Below are positions 32,343-41,201 of a DNA stretch of 64,000 nt, one piece after another. The notes under the pieces are model-generated. The model saw only the letters and a program-made list of their open reading frames with translations. It was not told the DNA's origin and did no database searches. The stretch lies in the NCBI RefSeq assembly GCF_013623905.1, contig NZ_JABKDD010000002.1, positions 248,001-312,000 on the forward strand. The letters are read 5' to 3'. Position 1 is the stretch's first letter. Every line of letters begins with the position of its first letter. The stretch is from Brevibacterium sediminis. Lineage in GTDB: Bacteria; Actinomycetota; Actinomycetes; Actinomycetales; Brevibacteriaceae. Made by a program: the position numbers and the translations under genes.

Positions 32343-33140
32343 TCAGAAGGGCCTGCCCGCCACCGGTTCCGGGCTGAACTCCCAGACCGAACTGGACGTC
32401 TCAGGACCCTCGATCGGACCGTCAGCCGGCAGAAGGTCCTCGTCCTTGAGCAGTGAGAGGATACGGCCGTGCGAAGCCTGCCAGACGATCCTTCGGACGG
32501 CTGACACCTCGGTGTCCAGCACGCGGGCGACTGCGTGGATCTCATCGTGCACGTAGTCGACGGTGAGATCGGCTTCGGAGTCGGCCACCTCGGCGAGGTA
32601 TCCGACCACCTTGTCGTCGACCTCGAACTGAGGGCACCCGGCGAGCATCAGCAGGTGGAGCCACGTGATGCCCGAGCTCTGGCTGGGCAGAGCTCGCCAG
32701 GCCTTCGAGACGTCGTTGTAGAACGCATCGTTGCCGACTCCCTCGCCGACCGCTTCAAGCAGATCACCGACATCATCGATCCCATAGTCGGCCATGACTC
32801 GGGTGGCGTCGTCGACGACCTCGGCCTTGAGCACCGCCCCCGGGCGGGTGCTGGCCGGTTTGAGGTTGCACGCCTCGAACTCAGCCCACGGACGTGCCCC
32901 ACCTGCGGCGGCGATCGAGTAGCGCAGCGACTTCGCTCCATGGGCTTCTCCGTGCTGGGCGATGTACCGGGCGACGACTTTATCCACCGCCGTCGGGTGG
33001 GAGCCCGTCGAATAGATTGCGTCGAGGATGCACAGCGCGAGGCTCGCCGGGTAGCTCGGTGTCATCGTCTGGCCGAAGTCGCCGAGGAACTCTCCGCACC
33101 TCTGCGCCAAACGAGCGACGCTGTTGGTCGTGATCATCAT
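32343..33140 (-). CDS. Conserved protein of unknown function
   Basis: A 265-residue soluble protein from ATG 33140 or 33137, behind GGAAGGTC. I do not recognise a named family. The segment GITWLHLLMLAGCPQFEVDDKV (about 172-193) is reminiscent of helix-hairpin-helix DNA-glycosylase-like proteins (a leucine-rich helix, Gly-Cys/Arg-Pro turn, then an Asp helix). The rest is alpha-helical, with an acidic tail. It is divergent from the small HTH gene, separated by 269 bases that contain a perfect 20-bp palindrome. A DNA-related role is only a guess. Confidence 0.7.
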   Translation of the reverse strand: MMITTNSVARLAQRCGEFLGDFGQTMTPSYPASLALCILDAIYSTGSHPTAVDKVVARYIAQHGEAHGAKSLRYSIAAAGGARPWAEFEACNLKPASTRPGAVLKAEVVDDATRVMADYGIDDVGDLLEAVGEGVGNDAFYNDVSKAWRALPSQSSGITWLHLLMLAGCPQFEVDDKVVGYLAEVADSEADLTVDYVHDEIHAVARVLDTEVSAVRRIVWQASHGRILSLLKDEDLLPADGPIEGPETSSSVWEFSPEPVAGRPF

Positions 33141-33328
33141 TGTTCTGACCTTCCGTCGTGCGCCGCACCCTGCGACGCGTCACCTCCGACTCCGATGTCG
33201 GATGCGTGGACAGAACATTAGACCGCGGCACTGACATGACTTGCTCGGGAATGAATAGAACACCATTGGTCCGCAGTTTCACCTGCTTCTACACACTTCA
33301 CCGGGCTGAGATGTGCGCAGCGATCCCA

Positions 33329-33348
33329 ATTCGCCGCCGGCGGCGAAT
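33329..33348. promoter_or_regulatory. Perfect 20-bp palindrome before the HTH gene
   Basis: ATTCGCCGCC directly abuts its own reverse complement with no spacer. It lies 62 bases upstream of the HTH protein start and between two divergent genes, so it is a candidate autoregulatory operator. Confidence 0.5.
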
Positions 33349-33409
33349 CAGGCCAAGAGGCCGGTCGCCCGTCCTTGGCAGCCATCATGGCCTCTGGCAA
33401 AGTGGAGCC

Positions 33410-33727
33410 ATGAGCACAGAAGAGATCATCATCGACGGCCCCCTGGCACGCGCAACGCGGATCCTCTGCCAGGTCTCGGCCAAGCACGTGGCAGACAAAG
33501 CTGAGATCGACAAGTCCGAGCTCAAGGACTACGAAAAGGGGAAAGCGGACCTGACCGCCGAGCAGGAGCGTCGACTCATCCTCGCCCTCGAACAGTACGG
33601 TGCGCGGTTCATTCCCGACGGCAAGGAAGGCGGCTACGGCATCCGCCTGAAGTTCAGCCGCGCAAAGGTCCGCGCCATCGAACGCTGGGAAGACGAAGGC
33701 GGCACCCCCGGCGCCGACGACGTCTGA
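33410..33727 (+). CDS. Small HTH (Cro/C1-like) protein
   Basis: A 105-residue protein with GTGGAG before the ATG at 33410. LARATRILCQVSAKHVADKA, IDKSELKDYEKGKADL and the FIPDGKEGGYGIRLKF tail match a common small XRE-like family. In that family the HTH ends in GVxFIPENGGGxGVRL. It probably binds DNA as a dimer. The neighbours give no clear target apart from the palindrome upstream. Confidence 0.75.
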   Translation: MSTEEIIIDGPLARATRILCQVSAKHVADKAEIDKSELKDYEKGKADLTAEQERRLILALEQYGARFIPDGKEGGYGIRLKFSRAKVRAIERWEDEGGTPGADDV

Positions 33728-33814
33728 GCGCCGCGCGCAGACGCAGGGCCTCCTCGGTGAGGCGAAGCCCTGCCAGGGAGTCCCTTGTGACTTCCGGGAA
33801 TTCCGTTGCGACGA

Positions 33815-33855
33815 CTGTGGCCTCGAATCCGCGCGGAGCGGATTCGAGGCCACAG
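33815..33855. terminator. Perfect 18-bp stem hairpin between convergent genes
   Basis: Bases 33815-33832 pair with 33838-33855 without mismatch around the 5-base loop GCGGA. It sits between the HTH gene (ends 33727) and GAPDH (ends 33950), about 90 bases from each, so it can end transcription from both sides. No T-tract follows on either strand. Confidence 0.7.
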
Positions 33856-33949
33856 GTGCATCCGTCGGCGCCGAGCAACCACCTCGGCGACGTTCGAAGT
33901 CACCGGCGGATATCGCCGATGAAGATCAGGCGAGTATCAGCGGAGAACG

Positions 33950-34945
33950 TCAGTTCTTGCCGATGAACTCGAGGTTGTCGACGACACGATTGGAGAAGCC
34001 CCACTCGTTGTCATACCAGGCAACGACCTTGACGTGGTTGCCGACGACGCGGGTGAGCGCGGAGTCGAAGATCGACGAAGCGGGCTGACCGACGATATCG
34101 GAGGAGACGACGGGCTCGGTCTCATAGTCGAGGATGCCCTTGAGCTCACCCTCGGCGGCCTTCTTGTAGGCGTCGAGCACCTCGTCGCGGGTGACCTCGC
34201 GGGACACGGTCGTGTTGATCTCGACGATCGATCCGACCGGGACGGGCACGCGGATGGCGTCGCCGGACAGCTTGCCGTCGAGCTGCGGGAGGACGAGGCC
34301 GATGGCCTTGGCCGCACCCGTCGAGGTGGGGATCATGTTCTCGGCGGCGGCACGGGAACGGCGGGGATCCTTATGAGGGCCGTCCTGGACCATCTGGTCA
34401 CCCGTGTAGGCGTGGACGGTGGTCATGAAGCCCTGCTCGATTCCGGCGAGGTCGTCGAGTACCTTGGCCAGCGGGGCCAGGGCGTTCGTCGTGCAGGAGG
34501 CGTTGGAGATGACGGTGTGCTCGGGCTTGTACGACTCGTTGTTCACTCCGTAGGCGAGGGTGACGTCGGCACCCTTCGAGGGAGCGGAGACGAGGACCTT
34601 CTTCGCGCCGGCGGTGATGTGGGCGCTGGCCTTTTCGGCCTTGGTGAAGCGGCCGGTCGATTCGAGCGCGATGTCGATGTCGAGCTCACCCCAGGGCAGT
34701 TTGGCCGGATCCTTCTCGGCGAAGACCTTGATGGCCTTGCCGTCGATGACGATCTCATCATCCGTGGCCTCGACGTCATGGTTGAAGCGCCCGAGGGTGG
34801 TGTCGAACTTCAGCAGCCGAGCGAGATCGTCCACGGGGCCCAGGTCGTTGATGGCCACGACCTCGAGCTCGCTGCCGCGCTCGATCAGCGCGCGCAGGGT
34901 GCTGCGTCCGATGCGACCGAAACCATTGATGGCGATGCGAGTCAA
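33950..34945 (-). CDS. gap: Glyceraldehyde-3-phosphate dehydrogenase
   Basis: A 331-residue type I GAPDH. NGFGRIGR opens the NAD-binding domain; Asp 34 in AINDLG favours NAD. Catalytic Cys 151 (SNASCTTNA) and His 178 (TTVHAYTGD) are present. A TTG at 34945 is chosen as start because AAGGAG sits five bases before it. The GTG at 34951 overlaps that ribosome site. No pgk or tpiA gene follows, so this may be a stand-alone or second GAPDH (glycolytic or gluconeogenic). Confidence 0.93.
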   Translation of the reverse strand: MTRIAINGFGRIGRSTLRALIERGSELEVVAINDLGPVDDLARLLKFDTTLGRFNHDVEATDDEIVIDGKAIKVFAEKDPAKLPWGELDIDIALESTGRFTKAEKASAHITAGAKKVLVSAPSKGADVTLAYGVNNESYKPEHTVISNASCTTNALAPLAKVLDDLAGIEQGFMTTVHAYTGDQMVQDGPHKDPRRSRAAAENMIPTSTGAAKAIGLVLPQLDGKLSGDAIRVPVPVGSIVEINTTVSREVTRDEVLDAYKKAAEGELKGILDYETEPVVSSDIVGQPASSIFDSALTRVVGNHVKVVAWYDNEWGFSNRVVDNLEFIGKN

Positions 34946-35187
34946 TGTCACTCCTTGTAGATGTTGAACACGGGATTCGTCTTGATATCTCCATCATGGG
35001 CGATCTCCACAAACGCCAACAGTGGCCAGCCAGACAATCTACGCAAGGTTCTCGCCAGTCGTATTGCCAAAGGTCGAAAGTTTTTGGCCACCGTTGTCTT
35101 CGTGTGATCCGGGCCCCTGAAATGTGCCGAAAAATGCTCCAGCTCGGCCCGGAAGTGTCAGATCCTCGCCCTGGCGAGCGCCCGCTT

Positions 35188-36285
35188 TCAGCCCTGGAAG
35201 GAGTGACGGTAGTCGTTCGGGGAGGTCGAGAGGATGCGCTGAAAATGCATCCGCAGATTCGCACCCGTTCCGAGTCCCACCTGGTCAGCGATCTGTTCGA
35301 TGCCCAGGTCGGAATTCTCCAAGAGCTCCCGGGCGACATCTACTCGGGCTCTGAGCACCCACTGCATCGGTGTGTAGCCGGTGTCTTCGACGAAGCGGCG
35401 GGAGAAGGTGCGCACGGAGACTCCGGCGTTGGCGGCGAGATCCCGCAGGGTGATCTTCTCGCCGATGTGCTGAAGCGCCCATTCGCGGGTGTCGGCGAAG
35501 TCGTCGCCGAGCGGGTCAGGCACGCTGCGCGGCACGTACTGCGCCTGGCCGGCGCTGCGATAGGCAGCGGCAACGAGCCGCCGGGCGACCTGGTTGGACA
35601 GTCCGACGCCGTGATCGCTGCGGATGAGATGGAGGCACAGATCGATCGCCGAGGCGGCTCCGGCGGAGGTCAGCAGCTGCCCTTCGTCGATGAAGAGGAC
35701 GTTTTCGTCGACCTTGATCGAGGGGAACCGTCGGGCGAGCTCCTTCGCCGTCGACCAGTGCGTGGTGGCGCGTCGTCCGACGAGCAGTCCCGTGCGCGCG
35801 AGGACGAAGGTGCCGGTGGAGATGGCAGCGATCCGCGCGCCGCGTTCGAATGCCGAGAGGAGCGCCCCGATGACCGAGGCCGGAGGTTCTTCTGCCACCG
35901 CCGAGGTAGCACCCGGCAGGATGATCGTGTCCGCGGTCTCCAGGGCGTGAAGTCCCTGGTCGACGGAATAGTCGAGCCCGTCCGAACCGGTCACCTTTCC
36001 TGCGGTGATGCCACAGACCTCGACTTCATAGGGCCAGTTGCCTGCGGGCACGGTCGTCGGCCGTCCGCTGGGCACGGCGGAAGCCGCCTCACCGCTCGGA
36101 TTCGGCTGGGAGCGTGGGGCCGCCTCGGCGCGGGTGCGGTCTGTGGCTGCGTTCGACTCCCGCCCGAAGACCTGGACGGGGACGCCGAGATCCATGGCAG
36201 ACACCCCGTCCAGTGCCAGCACGAGGATGCGGTGCGGGCGGGAACGGGGTGTTCTGCGCGGAAGGGTGCGGGGCTCGTCACTCAT
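35188..36285 (-). CDS. GlxA-family regulator (DJ-1/PfpI domain plus AraC HTH)
   Basis: A 365-residue protein. The N-terminal DJ-1/PfpI-like domain starts RILVLALDGVSAMDLGVPVQVFG and has AAISTGTFVLARTGLL where the nucleophile elbow would be; Thr replaces the usual Cys, so it is a ligand-binding version. The C-terminal AraC domain has TLRDLAANAGVSVRTFSRRF and IEQIADQVGLGTGANLRMHFQ. A 35-residue low-complexity insert follows the first strand. A possible target is unknown. It is separate from GAPDH by 242 bases and from the AhpD-like gene by 45 bases. Confidence 0.9.
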   Translation of the reverse strand: MSDEPRTLPRRTPRSRPHRILVLALDGVSAMDLGVPVQVFGRESNAATDRTRAEAAPRSQPNPSGEAASAVPSGRPTTVPAGNWPYEVEVCGITAGKVTGSDGLDYSVDQGLHALETADTIILPGATSAVAEEPPASVIGALLSAFERGARIAAISTGTFVLARTGLLVGRRATTHWSTAKELARRFPSIKVDENVLFIDEGQLLTSAGAASAIDLCLHLIRSDHGVGLSNQVARRLVAAAYRSAGQAQYVPRSVPDPLGDDFADTREWALQHIGEKITLRDLAANAGVSVRTFSRRFVEDTGYTPMQWVLRARVDVARELLENSDLGIEQIADQVGLGTGANLRMHFQRILSTSPNDYRHSFQG

Positions 36286-36330
36286 GATCGCCTCTCAGTC
36301 TAGGCAATCGGGACTCGCCCCGGGGCGAAC

Positions 36331-36672
36331 TCAGTGCTCGTGGACCCCGGTGAGCTTGAAGCCCAGACGACCGTGGGCATATGCTCCACCGGCACGAAGA
36401 GCCGAGGCGGTCCAGGCAGTCTCTGCCAGTTCGGTCTCCGTGGCGCCGGCCTTGACGGCGGCATTCGAATGCGCATCGATGCAGTAGGCACACTGGGTGG
36501 TCAAGCCGACGGCGTAGGCGATGAGCTCACGGTACTTCAGCGGGATTTCACGACCTTCGGAAGCGAAGACGGCGTTGTTGAACTCGCCGAAGGCCTTGAG
36601 GATGTCGGGAGTGGTTTCCTTGTAGGCCCTGTCGTACTTGCGGTCATTCTCGCGGTCGAAGAAGTCGGTCAT
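36331..36672 (-). CDS. AhpD-like carboxymuconolactone decarboxylase family protein
   Basis: A 113-residue protein. ATG 36672 is chosen because AGGAG lies eight bases upstream; an ATG two codons earlier is too close to it. The alkylhydroperoxidase motif appears as CAYCIDAH (Cys 61, Cys 64, His 68), the redox disulfide and proton-relay set. It would act in peroxide reduction or a related thiol reaction. No ahpC gene is next to it. Confidence 0.87.
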   Translation of the reverse strand: MTDFFDRENDRKYDRAYKETTPDILKAFGEFNNAVFASEGREIPLKYRELIAYAVGLTTQCAYCIDAHSNAAVKAGATETELAETAWTASALRAGGAYAHGRLGFKLTGVHEH

Positions 36673-36805
36673 GGTCATATCTCCTGTGATCGGTGTCATT
36701 CCGATCCTCACGCTACCGAGTCCCCGCATCAATCGCTACGGAATTGTCACCTAAGAGGCGGATCGACACGTACACAGCTGCGCCGGACGGGTTTGCGGTC
36801 GGCAT

Positions 36806-36871
36806 GTCTCCTGCGGGTGGATCCGCCTCGACTATCCGCACTGTTTCGAGGTGGATCCGCCCGCAGGAGAC
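36806..36871 (-). terminator. 26-bp stem hairpin after the NylB-like gene
   Basis: Arms 36806-36831 and 36846-36871 pair with 24 of 26 matches; weaker pairing continues about 11 bases outward on both sides. The loop is 14 bases. It begins 18 bases past the stop at 36889, so it is likely the terminator of the hydrolase gene. Confidence 0.6.
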
Positions 36872-36888
36872 ACGCGAACCGCTCGGCC

Positions 36889-38631
36889 TCAGTACAGCGT
36901 GCCCTGACCGATGAGAGGGGCAGTCTGCGCTCCCGGCAGAGGCGGTTCCTGAGGTGCGGCTGTGGCGGGCGCGGCCTCAGGATGTGCAACCGCTGCTTCA
37001 CTCAACGCAGGCACGGGCGCTGCAGATGCAAGGTCTGCAGCTGCTGGGGCTGCCGGAATCTGGTCTGCGGGAGCAGCTGCGCTCGGCACTGCAGGCGCGG
37101 TGCCCGGTACAGAGTTCCGGGGAGCCGCCTCGGTGGGTGCAGGGCTTGCAGGCGTCTGACCAGCGGTCGGGACCGCCTCGGCGATGGCCTCGAACATTGC
37201 CAGGGTGCCGTGCTGGGCCGCGAGGCTCACCGGTTCTGGGTCGCTCGAGAGCTTGATGCCGACGGTCTGAGTGGCGCGGTCGATGTAGAGCATCTGGCCG
37301 TGGATGCCGATGCCGATGACGACGTTGCGGTCGGCCGAGGGCATCCAGAACTGGCTGCGGTACATTCCGCCCGGGTAGGAGCGTCCCGACGGGGACGCAG
37401 CGAAGACCTTGGCGGAGTCCTCGGCGCCGGTGAAGATGTCTTCGACCCATTCCGCCGAGAGCACGCGTTCGCCGTTGTCAGTGGTGCCGCCTCGGGCGAT
37501 CATCTCACCGAAGCGGGCGAGGTCGCGCAGGGTGGCGCTGATGGCACCGTCGGCGATCGATCCGCCCCACCGGTCCTGGCAGACCTGGGCGGCGTGGGCG
37601 GCGCCGATCCGCGACCACACGTATTCGCTGGCGACGATGGAGAACGGCTGGCCGGTGACCGCCTCGGCGATCCAGGCGAGCACATCGGTTTCGCAGCTGC
37701 GGTAGACGAAGGCAGAGCCGTGTTCGCGGTCGCTGGTCAGCCCGGTGAGGAAGTTCTTGATCCCCTTCGCCGAGGCGGCCGATCGAGGCGCGAAATCGAC
37801 GGCTTCGAACAGGGCTCGGATCTCAGAGCCCTCCTCGAGGTATTCCTCGGAGAACTTGATGCCCGAGCGCATATCGAGCAGATCGCGAATGGTGGCTCCC
37901 GCGTAGCCGCTCTTGGCCAATGCGGGCACATGCGTGGTGACAAGGTCGGTGGGGCGCAGCAGTCCGGCGTCGGCGAGCGCACCGATAACGGTGGCGACGA
38001 TGGACTTGCTCACGGAGAAGAGCATGTGCTGGCGGGCGGGCTTCATCGGCCAGGCGTATTCCTCGGCCAGCGCCACTCCGTTGCGTGTGACGAGCCAGGC
38101 GTCGGTGTGGGTGTTGGCCAGCACGTCGCCGACGGTGGCCCAGTCCTCGTCGGCGGCCGGCCATTTCTCGCGGTCGATCATCAAGGACCGGAAGTCGTTG
38201 TCTTCGGTGACGTATTCGCGCACCGGCCCGATGCCGCGCGGGATTCCGCCGGTCGGGAAGATCTCCTGCATCCGGGTGAGCGCGAAAGCGAAGAACTCGG
38301 GCCATTTCCAGGTGTCGAGGTCGATGCTCTCGAGCACCGCTTCCGACGGGTCGACGATGGCGTCTTCACTGGCCGAGGTGAGTTCCCCGACGTGCGGCAG
38401 GGTGATGTCCAACGCCGAGGCGTCGACATCATCGACTCCGGACTGCACGGTTGCAGGGTCCGCGGAAATCGGGGGCTGCGGGGAGTCCGCGTCCGCAGAT
38501 CGACCGGGAGCCGCCTCGGTGGCGGTGTCTGTGGATGTGCCGATGCCCTTGGTATTGCCGGACAATGCACCGATTCGTCGGTTCGGCGGGGTCACCGGGC
38601 GGGGCGGAAACGTCTCGTCTTCGCCTGCCAT
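36889..38631 (-). CDS. Serine hydrolase of the beta-lactamase/NylB fold
   Basis: A 580-residue protein with GGAGGTGAC before its ATG. The core (about 140-500) has the SxxK motif FSVSKS (Ser 206, Lys 209), the Tyr of FVYRSCETDVLAW and conserved GGSIADGAISATLRDLARFG. The order resembles 6-aminohexanoate-dimer hydrolase (NylB) and EstB-like esterases more than antibiotic-hydrolysing enzymes. No signal peptide is seen, so it is probably cytoplasmic. Tails on both sides are unstructured: about 100 N-terminal residues, and roughly 80 Ala/Pro-rich C-terminal ones. The substrate is unknown. Confidence 0.83.
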   Translation of the reverse strand: MAGEDETFPPRPVTPPNRRIGALSGNTKGIGTSTDTATEAAPGRSADADSPQPPISADPATVQSGVDDVDASALDITLPHVGELTSASEDAIVDPSEAVLESIDLDTWKWPEFFAFALTRMQEIFPTGGIPRGIGPVREYVTEDNDFRSLMIDREKWPAADEDWATVGDVLANTHTDAWLVTRNGVALAEEYAWPMKPARQHMLFSVSKSIVATVIGALADAGLLRPTDLVTTHVPALAKSGYAGATIRDLLDMRSGIKFSEEYLEEGSEIRALFEAVDFAPRSAASAKGIKNFLTGLTSDREHGSAFVYRSCETDVLAWIAEAVTGQPFSIVASEYVWSRIGAAHAAQVCQDRWGGSIADGAISATLRDLARFGEMIARGGTTDNGERVLSAEWVEDIFTGAEDSAKVFAASPSGRSYPGGMYRSQFWMPSADRNVVIGIGIHGQMLYIDRATQTVGIKLSSDPEPVSLAAQHGTLAMFEAIAEAVPTAGQTPASPAPTEAAPRNSVPGTAPAVPSAAAPADQIPAAPAAADLASAAPVPALSEAAVAHPEAAPATAAPQEPPLPGAQTAPLIGQGTLY

Positions 38632-38798
38632 GTCACCTCCACTGTCTCGACCTGGACTGCGCTGCGCATGCGCGCGGCTGTCCCGATGTGCAGGGAACAG
38701 ACTACCGGCACGAGGTGAAACTCCGTAGTCGAGAAGAGCCGATTGGGGCGATGCGGCGTTCTCCGTCCCGATCGTCTGCGTCTCTCACCTGGAGTGAC

Positions 38799-38814
38799 GG
38801 TAATGGTGATTACC
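38799..38814. promoter_or_regulatory. Inverted repeat between lipoprotein and hydrolase genes
   Basis: GGTAAT-GGTG-ATTACC is a perfect 6+4+6 repeat in an AT-richer patch. It lies 168 bases upstream of the hydrolase start and 100 bases past the lipoprotein stop. Operator or weak terminator cannot be told apart. Nothing else is evident in this 282-base gap apart from a GCGCATGCGC palindrome at 38664-38673. Confidence 0.35.
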
Positions 38815-38913
38815 TATCAGTTATTCATCTGACAGTCGGTCACAGTGCCGATGCGGCGCGCTCGGCTTCCGACTCACTGGCGCCGCCTCGGCCTGCAACG
38901 GCGGCTCGGCGTT

Positions 38914-40386
38914 TCACCTGTCGACCACAGCCCACATCGTCGTCGATTTCTCACCGGCGACGAGAATGGTGCTGTAGCCGGAGGTCAGCTCATCGTATTG
39001 GTCGGCCTTGTGCTCTTCGACGAGTCTGCCGGCATCCGAGTCGTAGAAGCTCGTCTTCTTATTATCAGTGAGCACGACCAGCCCGACGTCGGGCAATACT
39101 CCCTCGCCGCCCCACGGAGTCGTCGATCTGTAGTCGCCAGCATTCCACGCCGTCTTCCCGGTCGCTGCATCGATGGCGACGACGCCTCCGTCGGGACCCG
39201 GCGCGAGTACCGCAGCCTTCCCTCGGCTGTCGAAAGGCACTGTTCTGGGAGCCCCCGAGTACAGCACGGTATCGAAAGCCATCTCCGGTGCATCCGCGAA
39301 CCATCCTTCCGGCGACCCGTCCGAGCCCTGATATTTGACCGCCGAAGCGAACAGCTGCAGCTGCAGACACGCGGCCCGGCCTTCCGGCGTAAAGGTGAAG
39401 TCGGTCGAACACATCGGATCGGTCGCGTCCTCCATCGTCGCGGCGTTAGGGCCGGAGTCGGCGGCCAATGTCGCACTGTCGGTCTCTTTGAGTCCAGCAG
39501 GAAGGGTCAGCTCAGCTGCTCTGCTGAACGCCTGGCTCATCGGGTCATCGGGGTCCTCGGCTCCGAAGAGGTAGGTCAGCGTGGTCTCATCGCTTGTCGG
39601 AAAGACGTCGAAGTGCTCGACTCCGGAGTCGTCGATCGCTCGAGCTTTGGTGATGGGAACAGTGGCATGACGCCCGGTGTCCAATGAGATCCGTGTGACC
39701 ATGGAGCCCTCCCCGGACTTCCATGACATGACTGCGTTCTTGCGGTCCGGCGCGAGGTGAATCAGGGAGCCGCCGAAGGTCCGACCGTCATCATCGATCG
39801 ACAGCGACGGCCAGGCTTCAACCCCTGTCGATGGGTCAAGGGCGAACAACACCGCATTGCCGGCTTCGGAGGTAGGTGTGCAGTGCCCGTCCATTCGCAT
39901 GCCGCTGTATTCGAGCAGGAGCAGGTCATCTTCGCCGAGGCGGTTGCCGAGCCCTGTCGACCGGGAGCCGAACGCCATCTGTTCATGACACGCATCGTCG
40001 GGGCCGGGAATGTCGAATGACCAGGCTTCCTCGCCGTCTTCCCAGGTGTAGGCAGTGACCGTTCCCGAGTAGTCGTTGACGATCACCAGGTCTCCCGCGG
40101 AATAGGCTTCTGAGCCTCCGCCTTCGTCATTGATGTAGGCGTCGATGCTCCACAGCTCTTCTCCGGTGGAATCGATCGCCCGCAGCTTCTCTTCGACCCA
40201 GTCGGTGACGAGCGCATGCCCCGCACCATCGTCGACGGTCAGTGTGGCGAAGTAATCGAGCTCGACCGGTTCGGCCAAGGTCGGGGTCGTCGTCGGCGAT
40301 GGTTTTCCCTCTGGTTCGCCGCCGATGCTGCAGCCGCTCAGCGCCACTAAACCTGCCGCCACAACCGCCGCCCACATCCGCTTCAT
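38914..40386 (-). CDS. Lipoprotein with a PQQ-like beta-propeller
   Basis: A 490-residue exported lipoprotein: positively charged MKRMW, hydrophobic core, then lipobox LSGC with Cys 19. Repeating blade patterns (ELWSIDAYIND, EEAWSFDIP, VEAWPSLSIDD, GKTAWNAGDY) match PQQ/WD-like propellers as in BamB-type proteins. AGGAG precedes the start. It is probably anchored on the outer face of the membrane with a binding or scaffolding role. No partner is adjacent. Confidence 0.85.
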   Translation of the reverse strand: MKRMWAAVVAAGLVALSGCSIGGEPEGKPSPTTTPTLAEPVELDYFATLTVDDGAGHALVTDWVEEKLRAIDSTGEELWSIDAYINDEGGGSEAYSAGDLVIVNDYSGTVTAYTWEDGEEAWSFDIPGPDDACHEQMAFGSRSTGLGNRLGEDDLLLLEYSGMRMDGHCTPTSEAGNAVLFALDPSTGVEAWPSLSIDDDGRTFGGSLIHLAPDRKNAVMSWKSGEGSMVTRISLDTGRHATVPITKARAIDDSGVEHFDVFPTSDETTLTYLFGAEDPDDPMSQAFSRAAELTLPAGLKETDSATLAADSGPNAATMEDATDPMCSTDFTFTPEGRAACLQLQLFASAVKYQGSDGSPEGWFADAPEMAFDTVLYSGAPRTVPFDSRGKAAVLAPGPDGGVVAIDAATGKTAWNAGDYRSTTPWGGEGVLPDVGLVVLTDNKKTSFYDSDAGRLVEEHKADQYDELTSGYSTILVAGEKSTTMWAVVDR

Positions 40387-40484
40387 AATGCGTTTCTCCT
40401 GCTCATACCCCGGTGCATAGCTTGATCATATGCGGCGGCATTCACATTGGCACTTCGGGTGTGGTGAGCATAGAACCGCGCACT

Positions 40485-40558
40485 CGCCGAAAAACGGGCT
40501 GCGTGTCGAGAAACGGGGGTGCACATGCGTTTCTCGACGCTCAGCCCGTTTTTCGGCG
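40485..40558 (-). terminator. 31-bp stem hairpin after the NarL-type response regulator
   Basis: Arms 40485-40515 and 40528-40558 pair at 29 of 31 positions around a 12-base loop. The element starts 23 bases after the regulator stop (40581) on the minus strand. A run of five A/T near each outer end gives partial T-tracts. Confidence 0.65.
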
Positions 40559-40580
40559 GAGACTGCGAGAAGCGCGGCCG

Positions 40581-41201
40581 CTAAACCAGCCCCTGGTCCT
40601 CGGCGACTCGGATGGCGCGGGCCCGCGAGTCCACCCCGAGCTTCGTGAATACATTGACGAGGTGGCTCTTCACCGTCGCCTCGGTGACGAAGAGCTCCTG
40701 TGCGATCTGCGCATTCGAGGCCCCTGTGGCCAGAAGTTTGACGACGTCGCGTTCACGCCGGGTGAGCTTCGGGCTGGGGTTGCGCATCGCGGCGAAGACC
40801 TTCGACGAGATCTCCGGAGGCATATAGGTCTCCCCCTTCGCCGCTTTCTCGATCGCCGTCGAGATGTCCCCAGGGTCGATGTCCTTGAGCAGGTAGCCCG
40901 AGGCCCCGGCGTTGATCGCGGCGATGATCTCCGAGTCGAGGTCGAAGGTGGTGAGGATGAGCACCGCCGGCGGATTCGGCTTCGCTCGCAGCCGCTTCGT
41001 CACCTCGATGCCGTCGATCCCCTGCCCCAGCCGCAGGTCGCAGAGGACGACTTCGGGGTCGAGTTCGTCGACGACCGTCAGCGCCTCCTCGCCGCTGCCG
41101 GCCTCACCGACAACCGCGATGTGGTCCGGAGCGTCGATGACGGACTTCAGGCCCGCCCGCACGACCGGGTGGTCGTCGACGAGGATGACTCGAATGCTCA
41201 T
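40581..41201 (-). CDS. NarL/FixJ-family response regulator
   Basis: A 206-residue protein with acidic pair DD (9-10), phosphoacceptor Asp 55 (VVLCDLRLG) and Lys 106 (LLKDID). The LuxR-type HTH is at about 145-205 (LTRRERDVVKLLATGASNAQIAQ). It is coupled to its kinase by an ATGA overlap. The target may include the MMPL transporter upstream, but no direct evidence is visible. Confidence 0.93.
   Translation of the reverse strand: MSIRVILVDDHPVVRAGLKSVIDAPDHIAVVGEAGSGEEALTVVDELDPEVVLCDLRLGQGIDGIEVTKRLRAKPNPPAVLILTTFDLDSEIIAAINAGASGYLLKDIDPGDISTAIEKAAKGETYMPPEISSKVFAAMRNPSPKLTRRERDVVKLLATGASNAQIAQELFVTEATVKSHLVNVFTKLGVDSRARAIRVAEDQGLV

Noticed and set aside
34946..35187. Riboswitch or attenuator before gap
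   Set aside because: I looked for paired stems or a conserved core and found only repeated TGGCCA hexamers, which is not enough.
36889..38631. Beta-lactamase conferring resistance
   Set aside because: No signal peptide, and the motif context is closer to NylB/EstB hydrolases.
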